A DNA stretch of 64,000 nt, from the NCBI GenBank assembly GCA_947095535.1, contig OX352772.1, positions 255,093,439 to 255,157,438 on the forward strand, given 5' to 3'. The notes below the pieces were generated by a model. It did not search any database. It was not told the DNA's origin and saw only the letters and a program-made list of their open reading frames with translations. Position numbers and translations under genes: made by a program. The stretch comes from Poecilobothrus nobilitatus (taxonomy: Eukaryota; Arthropoda; Insecta; Diptera; Dolichopodidae). Below are positions 41,811-53,430 of this stretch, piece after piece (positions within the stretch are counted from its first letter, which is position 1; each line of letters begins with the position of its first letter).

Positions 41811-43655
41811 TTTTCTCATGTTTTATTATGTTTTAAATTATTAAATAATGTAAATGAAATTAATGAGTTATGTTTTTGTAATAATTATTACTTTATAAAT
41901 ACATTTTACAAAATCATTTTCTTTTATACACTTGACACAAAACTTACAAAAAATATTTAGACTTTTTTCCCTTTCCTTTTTTTTATGAACAATAATTACT
42001 CAATTGACCAATAAGTCAAATAATTTGAATTACTTTATTATTGCATTGATTATGATTTACAAAATACGCTTTTTGCCTAAAATTGCATATTAAAAAAGTA
42101 AAGGGCAATTATACCTGAATTTAAACTAGTTTTGCATGGAATATATTTTTTTAATCATCGAAATCAAATCAGATTAGGTTTATGACCCAATTATCATTTT
42201 GACTAATCATTTACAAATTTTCATTAGTATTATAATTTATCATGCAATATAATGATAATAAGAAAACTACATGAGTTTTAAGAGTAGGTATAAATGCATT
42301 TTTTTTGGGGTTTAATTTTTTAAATCAATTGCTTTTGAATACTTGTAATATTGTTTTTTAAATAAGAAAACTTTATAATATTATTAGATGCTCAAATAAA
42401 GTTAAAAGATATAAATGTCTTTTCATTCTCCTGAAAAGAATGTTTATACCTACAACATCGAATAAATAAATAAATATATGTAATCTCTATTGTAGAAACA
42501 AGCGAATGTAAATTTTGAGAATAGTATTTTTGTTTTTCATTCATTCTTTACTATACTTATCAATAATAATATAAATTCACATACACAGACACATACACAT
42601 TATGTGCAATCATACATTCTTAAATTTCTTATCTTCACTAACAGAAGAAATATGCAAACAATTACAACAACAACAACGTTTATCAGCGCCAAAGCTCTGC
42701 AGCGGATATAAATGAAACTTTTTTTTATTTGTGTGTGTGAATTGAAAATTTTCAAAAATATTTAAAAATGAAATACGAATTGAAATTAAATTGTTTTGTA
42801 ATTTATAATCAATTATAATTAAATTTTTATATTCAATCGAATAATAAAAATATCAATCTACTATTCTACTATCTACCAAGAAAAAAAATTTAAAAAATAT
42901 ATTGTCATTTCAGTTGTGGGGACATTTAAAATATTGAACTTTGGTTTTAAAATTGTGCCAAAATTAAGGGAAAATTTAAAAATCTCCGTCTTGTTCTTAA
43001 GGCAACTTCTGAGAATGTCTCTGCAAAAAATCAGGAAGATTGGTTAACAATTGTGAGTGCCCCAAGGTTCAAACCAGAAAAATACCCTAAAAAACGCTAA
43101 AATTTCAACTTCGTTCAATATTTTCGTCTACAAATTAAACCTATTTTAAAAAACTCATCGCTATGTCCTAGCCATAAGTATCCTTAGTCGAATGCCGAAA
43201 ACCCCATTCCGATAAGCTCAAAAATGTGAGTGACCCAAAGTTCAAACCAAAAAAAAGCTGCGTTTAACCTACTCTTAAGTGACATTACTTACGAAAAAAA
43301 ATGTATTACATTATGGTCTTTTATAATTGAAATGCGATTTAATATTTCGTTATTAACGGTATATATTGTGAAAACTCACTTCCCCGTAATTGTGTACTCA
43401 ATAGATTATTGATTCCTTTAAAGATTTTTTGTAGACGAATTGTCTCTAATTCTTCGCTCTGTTTAATTTAACTAAATGTAATAAAAAATCATAATATTTA
43501 ATCTGTAAATGATAGAAATTTAAAACCCTTTTGCTCAATGATTTACCAAACCAACACTCAATAGATTACTGATTCCTTTAAAGATTTTTGGTAAAAAAAA
43601 TTGTCTCTAATTCTTCGCTCTGTTTATTCAATTTGCTAAAAACAAATGAATTAAA
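41492..43655. repeat. Repeat family B, copy 2
   Basis: Directly fused to the truncated LOA copy. Ends with a short local duplication: ATTCCTTTAAAGATTTTT-containing blocks at ~43412 and ~43572. Copies 1 and 3 continue further into the tRNA-like sequence; this one instead leads into family A. Confidence 0.75.
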
Positions 43656-43724
43656 TGTAATTAAATGTAATAAAAATTAAAATATTAACTATGAGCATAG
43701 TAATAAATGAGCTATATTAATTAA

Positions 43725-44907
43725 ATTATATTAACGCAGAAACAAAAGTGAATAATTTTTAATGTTACCCGGAATCGGCCCGGCGGGCTCCCAAAAAAAT
43801 TTTTGTTTCCGATTTATGTCCAATTTTGTATGGTGGTTTTATGGCATGAGCAAAAGCCTGGGACAAATTTTTATGAAGTTCCGGTAACCCGTTTGGGCCG
43901 GCAACCCGTAATCAATTGATTTGAAAATTCGCAAAATGCTTGCCCTTTAGCAAAAAAACTCACTAGTTTAATTTGGTTACGATCCATTAACCCGTTTCGG
44001 CACCAGGGATCAGTGAAGTTTTGTAATTTACTTTGTTGTCGCGCTTAAACGGTTTGACCAATTGAGTTGAAAATTTATGAAAATTTAGCTCTTTACCACA
44101 GAAGCTCACTGAGTTGATTTTGTTAGTTGATTGAACTCATTCATTAAATTTTATCGTGATACATTAACACGTTTCGGCACGATAGGCTGTCAAAAAAAAT
44201 TTTTCTTTCTAATTTGTGTCTAATTAGCAGGGTGAATTTATGGTTCTAAATAAAGCCTGTTACAAAAGGTTTATTAAATGTTTCTTAACCCATTTGCCCA
44301 GAATTAAAAATATTCTACCTAATTTTTTGTATTGTTATTATTATTAAAAATATATTTCCAATACTCTTTACGTTTATCTATACTGTTTTTAATATTCCAT
44401 AAAAACCTTTCAATACAAATTTCTAATATATAACAGTAATTAAAATAACCTTATTAAGTATCTTAAGAATACTGTATTTAAGACTTAACAACATAACATT
44501 TTCGACCGTTGTTAAAAAACAGAAACAATCTCCTACATACGACTATCATCATGTCATCATTCAGAAATGTATTACTTATATGTGGTCTACCTATATAATA
44601 TGTAATTGTATAATATATTTCTCAAAAAATATCATTGTAATATCTACATACTATATGTATAATGTATGTATATTTAAAAATACTATAAACATAATCAATT
44701 AAATTAGAAAACATATTCACATTTCTGTACAGTATTTAATCAAAAATGAGTACATATCTACATATTCAAAGAACAGAAAACCTTACATTCTTATCCATAT
44801 ACAATTTTTACACATATTTTGAGCCAATCACTTTGAAAACATAATTAGAAACCATGTATTTTTTATATTGAGAATATGTTAGAACCTGAGATGTATGCAT
44901 TTAAAAT
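43725..44907. repeat. Repeat family A, copy 2
   Basis: The fuller form of the family, with three related boundaries CCCGTTTGGGCCGGC, CCCGTTTCGGCACCAGG and CACGTTTCGGCACGATAGG, which mark its internal old duplication of about 400 bp. No gene. Confidence 0.75.
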
Positions 44908-44961
44908 GAAGTTTTTTCAAAATTTGAAGTGCTGTCGGTGCTGAAGGATCTCCAACGGTGA
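44908..44961. repeat. Left LINE-flanking direct repeat, shortened (copy 2)
   Basis: Keeps the first ~54 bases of the 98-bp block; the GGGTACATAAAAAAG part has been deleted up to the LINE's CATGCATATTT end. Confidence 0.65.
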
Positions 44962-47634
44962 TCCATGCATATTTTTTTTTTTTTTTTAAGTTTTTTATTT
45001 TTTTTAATTCAATTTAGTAAAACAATGAAAACAAGTTTTATAAAAATTGTTTTTGTCCTTATAAATAAAGTATTAATTCTAAAAGTAAGATTTTAATTTA
45101 TTGATATTTTATCAACATATTTTATATAATTAACATTTTCGTGGTTTTGTTTGATTAATTGTTTAATCTTTACTTTTTAATATTATTTAATTGCAAAATT
45201 TAAAAAACCAATTATTAAATTTCTTTTTTTTTTTATTAAAACTTAACCTATTCCAACTTAACCTAATCTAGCCTACTTAATCTATGGTACTAAAGCTATT
45301 ATGTAATATACTTATAATATCTCTACTTTCTGTACTTTTTAGTTATTTTGAGTATTGCCCAAGCACCAATAATTTCTTTTGATTTGTTTGTCTTTAATTG
45401 GGACAAACATATCGTATTTTAAATCCCTACTACTTAATATGTTTGGATTATAATTTATTATTTTACATGTTGCTCGTCTATTAAAATGAAATAATATGGG
45501 GATGTGTTCTTGGTTTTGTATATAACCTTTCATATCTAAGTAGATAAAATGTTCTGGAGCTATAAATCCAGTTTGGAGTGTTCTTTTTATGTACTCCTCA
45601 TTGTGGTAAAATATATTAGATATTAAACCGTTTTCTGGACTATTTAATGATCTATCAAAAGGATTGCGAATTAATTTTATTATAAAATTATCGACTCTAT
45701 TTATTTTTGATATTTTATAAATATATTTATTCGAGTAGTAGTGTTTGTAATCTGTTTCTGGATTACGATTTTTATTAATACAAACTCTAATGCATTTTCT
45801 TTCAAACATCCGTATCTTCTCCATTAGACTTGAACTTATGTTGTACCATAACTTTAACTCGATTGTGTACATTTTTATTATAAAACAATCTTTTGACTGC
45901 CAAAAATGCTTTACTAACTTTGCAGATTGTATTTTTGTTTGATCAATATAATTAAGGTTTTGATGTAAGTATATTCCTAAATATTTGATAACTTTTTTTC
46001 TTGTTATAATTTGATTGTTAGATTTAAGTTGGAACTGTTTCCAATTTTTGCAAATTCCAATTTTTCTTTTTGTTGGAATTTTCTTTATCTACTGTGTTTC
46101 TGAATAGTATAGATTCACACTTTTCTATGTTTATTTTTAATTTCCATTGTTTACAATATTTTACAACGGTATCAAACATCTTCTGCACATTGTTTTGGGT
46201 GTTTTTTACGCTTTCACTGGGGGAGTATATTAACAAATCATCAGCGTAAGCTAATGTGAAATTTGTTCTGATATATTGTCTAATAAATTTAACAGGTATA
46301 TTATATATATAGAAAAAAGAATTGGTGAATTGACAATTCTTTGCATTAATCCATTATCTATTTTAAATTTTAAATTAGAAATTGTCGAATAATTTGCAAC
46401 AATGAATTCGTTATGGGTTATCATATCTTGAATTATATTTATTAGATATATTGGATACCTTTCTTCAACTAATTTGTAAATTAATCCATCTAGCCAAATG
46501 CTGTTGAAAGCTTTTTCAAGATCTATTGTGCATGCACCTATGTAGTATTTTTTGTTAACGAACCAACATATGTCAAAAGTAAATTTAGTGATTGCATGAA
46601 TTATCTATATATCTAAAACCAAATTGATTTTCTGGTAATATTTTATTTTCGTTATTAAACATGGTTATTTTATCGTTAATTATAGACTCGTACACTTTAC
46701 TTATATTTGGAAGTAAGGTTGGAAGTAAGTTTTTTTGAAAAATATAACTTTACTTGTTTTCCATATTTTGGGGAAATAAGCAAAGTTAATGGATTTATTA
46801 AACAAAATGAGGTACTTGCTAATAATCTTGCCGGTTAAGTGCTTAAGAACTATGTTAGGTATATTATCCACACCGGTGGAAGTTTTATTTTTGAGGCTTT
46901 TAAATTTTAATTTAAGTAATTCTTGAGTAACAAATGGGCTATTTTCTAAATTTTGAATTGATGATTTATTAGTATTATTAAAGTTATTGAGGGAAATATT
47001 TGTATATCTATTTTGTTCACTTAAACTCTTAAACCTATTTATTTCTTGTGTAACTAGGTTATGAAAGGGGTTATTGTCTATATTCATTAGTTTATGTGTT
47101 CTTTCTAGATGTGAGCCTAAAATCCTATATATGTGTGTTTTTTCTTTTACTATTTATTATCACTTGTTTTATTTAAAGTAGCACTGTTTATATTATTAAC
47201 GTTAAATAATTCTAATTCATTTTGGTCAATAATCAAATGATTAATTTCCAAATTTAATTTTTTTCGAAATATTTTATTTATTTCCGGGAACATACCATAA
47301 TTTTTATTAGGATTAATTCTTTTAATTCTGTTTTCCCAGTATGCGCTGACTTCGAGGTTAATCTGTTGCTTTATAAGTGAGCTAATATTTTTAAGAATAC
47401 TTTTTAATAGTACAATTTCATATGTGGAGAAGTTTAAATGTTGCTTATAAATTCTATTTATATCATTTTGTAGACTACTTTTCTTTTTTAATAATTTTTG
47501 TATTTATTTAATGGGTTTTTTGAGTACGAGCATTTAGGGATGGTTTCTTGTATCGTATTTCTAATTATACTATCTATTTTGTGGAGGTGATAGCCATTAG
47601 GTGAAATGTTGGGGTTGTCAATAATTTATTTTTC
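44962..47634 (-). mobile_element. Jockey-like LINE, copy 2 (uninterrupted)
   Basis: Same element and same insertion site as copy 1, but without Polinton and errantivirus, so it holds both empty target sites (near 46970 and 47355). 5'-truncated at the same point as copy 1. Confidence 0.88.
45339..47330 (-). pseudogene. Jockey-like reverse transcriptase, broken (copy 2)
   Basis: Fragments in order: linker with NPFHNLVTQEINRF, fingers with TGVDNIPNIVLKHL, the active-site AYADD at ~46225-46240, then thumb and tail (SSSLMEKIRMFERKCIRVC to CLGNTQNN). A 40-bp-scale deletion removes the RPILTYGAP motif of copy 1, and a shorter deletion removes part of the RPISLLPN segment. Dead. Confidence 0.85.
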
Positions 47635-47732
47635 GAAGTTTTTTCAAAATTTGAAGAGTTGTCGGTGCTGTAGGATCTCCAACGGTGAGGGTACATAAAA
47701 AAGTTGTTCTACAACATTACTCTTTTAAGAGA
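47635..47732. repeat. Right LINE-flanking direct repeat (copy 2)
   Basis: Full 98-bp form, ending CTCTTTTAAGAGA, followed by the connecting sequence of families A and B. Confidence 0.65.
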
Positions 47733-48384
47733 CAGAGGGACAGAGCGAACCTAATAGCAAATTTTTCGAAATGTGCTTAAAAGGATAATTCACAAAAACA
47801 TTAAGAGTAGGTTAAAAGCTATGTCGAACTCAAACTTCATGTAAAAATTCTCCTACGTATTAGTGACTATAAAAATTAAAAGCTTTCAAAGCTCAAAAAT
47901 TTCTTTTAATTTTTTCATACATTTTTCGCTTTATCTCTTGATCATGCACACCATAATACAAACAATCTTAAAATTTTAAATACAATTATACGTTCAACTT
48001 GATTGTGTGTAGTATTCTATTTTTTTCTCGCAATCAGATACATAAAATAATATATAAATTGTATGTACGACGTATCACGTATGCATAAGAAAATAACACA
48101 CATATAAAGCACTTAAAAAAATATATTCATTCATTCATTTTTTCGGAAATAAGTACATATTTTCAAATATTTCAGATATCAGAAAATTTTATATTTGTTA
48201 GATAAAACCATTGGGTAAATGATTTAAACGTTGAAATATTTTTAAAGCAGAAATGACATATTTATTAAATTTCAAATTTCATTTGGATAAATTATAGAAT
48301 GATATTTTTTTATTATTAAATTCATATAAAAATTAAATTTTTCAAATGTGTTTATATGTAATATGAACGTTTCAAATGTTTTTC
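47733..48384. other. Family A/B connecting sequence, copy 2
   Basis: Starts with the shared GACAGAGCGAACC block, includes TTAAGAGTAGGTTAAA at ~47803-47818, then AT-rich sequence with no gene seen. In copy 1 the equivalent interval holds the mariner and the Mutator-like fragment. Confidence 0.5.
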
Positions 48385-50750
48385 AAACGTTCAGATTGTC
48401 GGAAATCAGTGATATTTAATGTTTGTCTTTTATTGTTTTCTTTTGGATTAATTTTTGCCAGAACTGCTTTCAACTCTCTTTCCAGATTTTCTCCTATAAA
48501 ATAAAATAAATTAAATTAAAATAATATATTATCAATATACGTTATAATTTTTAATCTAATTTCAATTAACTCACCTTCCAGATCGCAATTGTTTATTTAA
48601 AAGCATGGATTTTTTTTCCTCTAAAGTATCTTTTCTCATGTTTTATTATGTTTTAAATTATTAAATAATGTAAATGAAACTATTGAGTTATTCTTTTGTA
48701 ATAATTATTACTTTATAAATACATTTTACAAAATCATTTTCTTTTATACACTTGACACAAAACTTACAAAAAATATTTAGACTTTTTTCCCTTTCCTTTT
48801 TTTTATGAACAATAATTACTCAATTGACCAATAAGTCAAATAATTTGAATTACTTTATTATTGCATTGATTATGATTTACAAAATAAGCTTTTTGCCTAA
48901 AATTGCATATTAAAAAAGTAAAGGGCAATTATACCTGAATTTAAACTAATTTTGCATTGAATAACATCGAATATATTTTTTTAATCATCGAAATCAAATC
49001 AGATTAGGTAACGGGATTTTAAATTTATGACCTACCTAATTATCATTTTGACTAATCATTTACAAATTTTCATTAGTATTATAATTTATCATGCAATATA
49101 ATAATAATAAGAAAAGTACATGAGTTTTAAGAGTAGGTGTAAATGCATTTTTTTCGGGGATTAATTTTTTAAATCAATTGTTTTTGAATACTTGTAATAT
49201 TATTTTTTAAATAAGAAAACTTTTTACTATTATTAGATGCTCAAATAAAGTTAAAAGATATAAATGTCTTTTCATTCTCCTGAAAAGAATGTTTATACCT
49301 ACAACATCGAATAAATAAATAAATATATGTAATCTCTATTGTAGAAACAAGCGAATGTAAATTTTGGGAATAGTATTTTTGTTTTTCATTCATTCTTTAC
49401 TATACTTATCAATAATAATATAAATTCACATACACATACACAGACACATACACATTATGTGCACATCATACATTCTTAAATTTCTTATCTTCACTAACAG
49501 AAGAAATATGCAAACAATTACAACAACAACAACGTTTATCAGCGCCAAAGCTCTGCAGCGGGGATTAAATGAAACTTTTTTTTATTTGTGTGTGTGAATT
49601 GAAAATTTTCAAAAATATTTAAAAATGAAATACGAATTGAAATTAAATTATTTTGTAATTTATAATCAATTATAATAAAATTTTTATATTCAATCTAATA
49701 ATAAAAATATCTTTCTACTATTCTACTATCTACCAAGAAAAAAAATTTAAAAAATATCTTGTCATTTCAGTTGTGGGGACATTTAAAAAATTGAACTTTG
49801 ATTTTAAAATTGTGCCAAAATTAAGGTAAAACATAAAAATCTATGTCTTGTCCTTAAGGCAACTTCTGAGAATGTCTCTGCAAAAAATCAGGAAGATTGG
49901 TTAACAATTGTGAGTGCCCCAAGGTTCAAACCAGAAAAATACCCTAAAAAACGCTAAAATTTCAACTTTATTCAATATTTTCGTCTACAAATTAAACCTT
50001 TTTTAAAAAACTCATCGCTATGTCCTAGCCATAAGTATCCTTGGTCGAATGCCGAAAACCCCATTCCGATAAGCTCAAAAATGTGAGTGACCCAAGGTTC
50101 AAACCAAAAAAAAGCTGCGTTTAACCTACTCTTAAGTGACATTACTTACGAAAAAAAATGTATTACAATATGGTCTTTTATAATTGAAATGCGATTTAAT
50201 GTTTCGTTATTAACGGTATATATTGTGAAAACTCACTTCGCCGTAATTGTGTATTCAATAGATTATTGATTCCTTTAAAGATTTTTTGTAGACGAATTGT
50301 CTCTAATTCTTTGCTCTGTTTAATTTAACTAAATGTAATAAAAAATTATAATATTTAATCTGTAAATGATAGACATTTAAAACCCTTTTACTCAATGATT
50401 TACCAAACCAACTTTCATTTTTTTTTTAAATGATAAATATTCAGTACAGCCATCTTACTATATCAAATATTCCAAAATTTTCTGAATTTCATTATTAATT
50501 TTCCATTTTTATAAAAAACCCATGTAAAGAATATACATATGTATGTATCATATAGCATGTTCAATATATACCTATAATATACATATTCAAATAAAACGCT
50601 CTTTTATTCCGGTAAATTTTAAATTTTGAGTTTTTGTTTTGGCTTTTTGTTTTTTCTAAATATATAAATAAAATTATAATATATAGTTTGCATGGTAGGA
50701 AATACGGATTTCACAATATAACTGAATATAAACATACAAACTTCAGTTAA
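48385..50750. repeat. Repeat family B, copy 3
   Basis: Begins CAAACGTTCAGATTGTCGG and contains the exon-intron block, then runs without break into the tRNA-like sequence and LOA 5' end. Confidence 0.75.
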
Positions 50751-50825
50751 GGGTGTTTTGCAGTGGTAGAGTGTCCTAATCTTAAATTTAGGAGTCTTGA
50801 GTTTACCAGTTCGATCGGATCTATC
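50751..50825 (+). repeat. tRNA-like sequence followed by T-run (copy 2)
   Basis: As at 36373-36447 with few substitutions (box A-like TGCAGTGGTAGAGTG). Confidence 0.5.
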
Positions 50826-50860
50826 TTTTTTTTTTTTTTTGGTTGTTTGATATTTTAAAT

Positions 50861-50948
50861 GGTCGGCAAAAATCCTCAATCCAAACCCTCCTCGTGGGTG
50901 CCGACCGGAAATAATCACCAGCTAGGTGGTTAGGTACTAAGGGAAAGG
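50861..50948 (+). ncRNA. Candidate HDV-like self-cleaving ribozyme at the LOA-like LINE 5' end (copy 1)
   Basis: P1: GGTCGGC (50861-50867) pairs perfectly over 7 bp with GCCGACC (50900-50906). P3: ACCC (50885-50888) with GGGT (50896-50899), stacked directly on P1, closing a 7-nt loop TCCTCGT as in HDV ribozymes. GG follows P1 at once (50907-50908) and could pair with CC of that loop (P1.1). P4: AATCACC-AGCTA-GGTGGTT, 7 bp with one G-T. Then TACTAA supplies the catalytic-type C followed by NAA. P2 is the weak point: only a short TCC/GGG helix is evident. LINE R2, LOA/Baggins and relatives are known to carry such ribozymes at their 5' ends. Cleavage would fall just before position 50861. Confidence 0.55.
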
Positions 50949-51329
50949 TAAACTGAGTCTGTCTTTATGTATCGTATTACTGACACCTCGGTTTTTACCG
51001 GAACCATCGGATTGTGGTTAACATGGGCCGGATTCAAGGTGTTATACGACCCGTGCCGATGATCAGCCTGGCTGGGGGCCCAGTCTTAAAAATAGCTCAG
51101 TCGCGAACGGAGTATTCGGAGTACCTGGCGAGCCTCCGAATTAATTAGTCTTACGCTATGTATACGAATCTCGGCATAGGTCGGACCTTCCTATTTTTCG
51201 TACTCGTGGGTTCAAATATGGAACAAATTTAAAAAAAAAAAAGATTCGAAAAAAGAAATAGTCGGCACTTCCCAAAAGTCTGCAAGTAAAGCGAACAAAC
51301 CACTAGCAGTGCTAAGGAAAGTCGCGAAA
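50907..51329 (+). mobile_element. LOA-like LINE 5' UTR, cut by the segmental duplication
   Basis: Only the 5' UTR is present (ACTAAGGGAAAGGTAAACTG to AGTCGCGAA); the body was never part of this unit because the duplication junction falls here. Confidence 0.85.
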
Positions 51330-52105
51330 AAAAATTTAAAAAATATATTGTCATTTCAGTTGTGGGGACATTTAAAATATTGAACTTTGGTTTTAAAATT
51401 GTGCCAAAATTAAGGGAAAATTTAAAAATCTCCGTCTTGTTCTTAAGGCAACTTCTGAGAATGTCTCTGCCAAAAATCAGGAAGATTGGTTAACAATTGT
51501 GAGTGCCCCAAGGTTCAAACCAGAAAAATACCCTAAAAAACGCTAAAATTTCAACTTCGTTCAATATTTTCGTCTACAAATTAAACCTATTTTAAAAAAC
51601 TCATCGCTATGTCTCGCTATGTCCTAGCCATAAGTATCCTTAGTCGAATGCCGAAAACCCCATTCCGATAAGCTCAAAAATGTGAGTGACCCAAGGTTCA
51701 AACCAAAAAAAAGCTGCGTTTAACCTACTCTTAAGTGACATTACTTACGAAAAAAAATGTATTACATTATGGTCTTTTATAATTGAAATGCGATTTAATA
51801 TTTCGTTATTAACGGTATATATTGTGAAAACTCACTTCCCCGTAATTGTGTACTCAATAGATTATTGATTCCTTTAAAGATTTTTTGTAGACGAATTGTC
51901 TCTAATTCTTCGCTCTGTTTAATTTAACTAAATGTAATAAAAAATCATAATATTTAATCTGTAAATGATAGAAATTTAAAACCCTTTTGCTCAATGATTT
52001 ACCAAACCAACACTCAATAGATTACTGATTCCTTTAAAGATTTTTGGTAAAAAAAATTGTCTCTAATTCTTCGCTCTGTTTATTCAATTTGCTAAAAACA
52101 AATGA
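51330..52105. repeat. Repeat family B, partial copy 4
   Basis: Begins mid-family at the duplication junction; carries a 10-bp duplication (CGCTATGTCTCGCTATGTCC) absent from unit 1. No gene. Confidence 0.75.
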
Positions 52106-52189
52106 ATTAAATGTAATTAAATGTAATAAAAATTAAAATATTAACTATGAGCATAGTAATAAATGAGCTATATTAATTAAATTATATTA

Positions 52190-53376
52190 ACGCAGAAACA
52201 AAAGTGAATAATTTTTAATGTTACCCAGATATGTTACCCGGAATCGGCCCGGCGGGCTCCCAAAAAAATTTTTGTTTCCGATTTATGTCCAATTTTGTAT
52301 GGCGGTTTTATGGCATGAGCAAAAGCCTGGGACAAATTTTTATGAAGTTCCGGTAACCCGTTTGGGCCGGCAACCCGTAATCAATTGATTTGAAAATTCG
52401 CAAAATGCTTGCCCTTTAGCAAAAAAACTCACTAGTTTAATTTGGTTACGATCCATTAACCCGTTTCGGCACCAGGGATCAGTGAAGTTTTGTAATTTAC
52501 TTTGTTGTCGCGCTTAAACGGTTTGACCAATTGAGTTGAAAATTTATGAAAATTTAGCTCTTTACCACAGAAGCTCACTGAGTTGATTTTGTTAGTTGAT
52601 TGAACTCATTCATTAAATTTTATCGTGATACATTAACACGTTTCGGCACGATAGGCTGTCAAAAAAAATTTTTCTTTCTAATTTGTGTCTAATTAGCAGG
52701 GTGAATTTATGGTTCTAAATAAAGCCTGTTACAAAAGGTTTATTAAATGTTTCTTAACCCATTTGCCCAGAATTAAAAATATTCTACCTAATTTTTTGTA
52801 TTGTTATTATTATTAAAAATATATTTCCAATACTCTTTACGTTTATCTATACTGTTTTTAATATTCCATAAAAACCTTTCAATACAAATTTCTAATATAT
52901 AACAGTAATTAAAATAACCTTATTAAGTATCTTAAGAATACTGTATTTAAGACTTAACAACATAACATTTTCGACCGTTGTTAAAAAACAGAAACAATCT
53001 CCTACATACGACTATCATCATGTCATCATTCAGAAATGTATTACTTATATGTGGTCTACCTATATAATATGTAATTGTATAATATATTTCTCAAAAAATA
53101 TCATTGTAATATCTACATACTATATGTATAATGTATGTATATTTAAAAATACTATAAACATAATCAATTAAATTAGAAAACATATTCACATTTCTGTACA
53201 GTATTTAATCAAAAATGAGTACATATCTACATATTCAAAGAACAGAAAACCTTACATTCTTATCCATATACAATTTTTACACATATTTTGAGCCAATCAC
53301 TTTGAAAACATAATTAGAAACCATGTATTTTTTATATTGAGAATATGTTAGAACCTGAGATGTATGCATTTAAAAT
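52190..53376. repeat. Repeat family A, copy 3
   Basis: As copy 2, but retains TTACCCAGATATGTTACCC as in copy 1. Confidence 0.75.
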
Positions 53377-53430
53377 GAAGTTTTTTCAAAATTTGAAGAG
53401 CTGTCGGTGCTGAAGGATCTCCAACGGTGA
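53377..53430. repeat. Left LINE-flanking direct repeat, shortened (copy 3)
   Basis: Same truncated form as at 44908-44961. Confidence 0.65.

Larger units (their letters stand above)
42884..51329. repeat. 8446-bp tandem segmental duplication, unit 1
   Basis: Contains family B (part), family A, Jockey LINE copy 2, another family B and the 5' end of a LOA-like LINE. The second unit begins at 51330, where AGTCGCGAA of the LOA 5' UTR is fused to AAAAAATTTAAAAAATATAT of family B. Identity is high with several small indels (10-bp and ~12-bp insertions, a 23-bp deletion in unit 2). Confidence 0.92.

Noticed and set aside
43230..43412. 60-residue frame conserved in four family B copies (MTQxSNQKKAAFN...)
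   Set aside because: Conservation is explained by recent duplication; copy 1 at 35517 reads differently at the start, and there is no recognisable domain.
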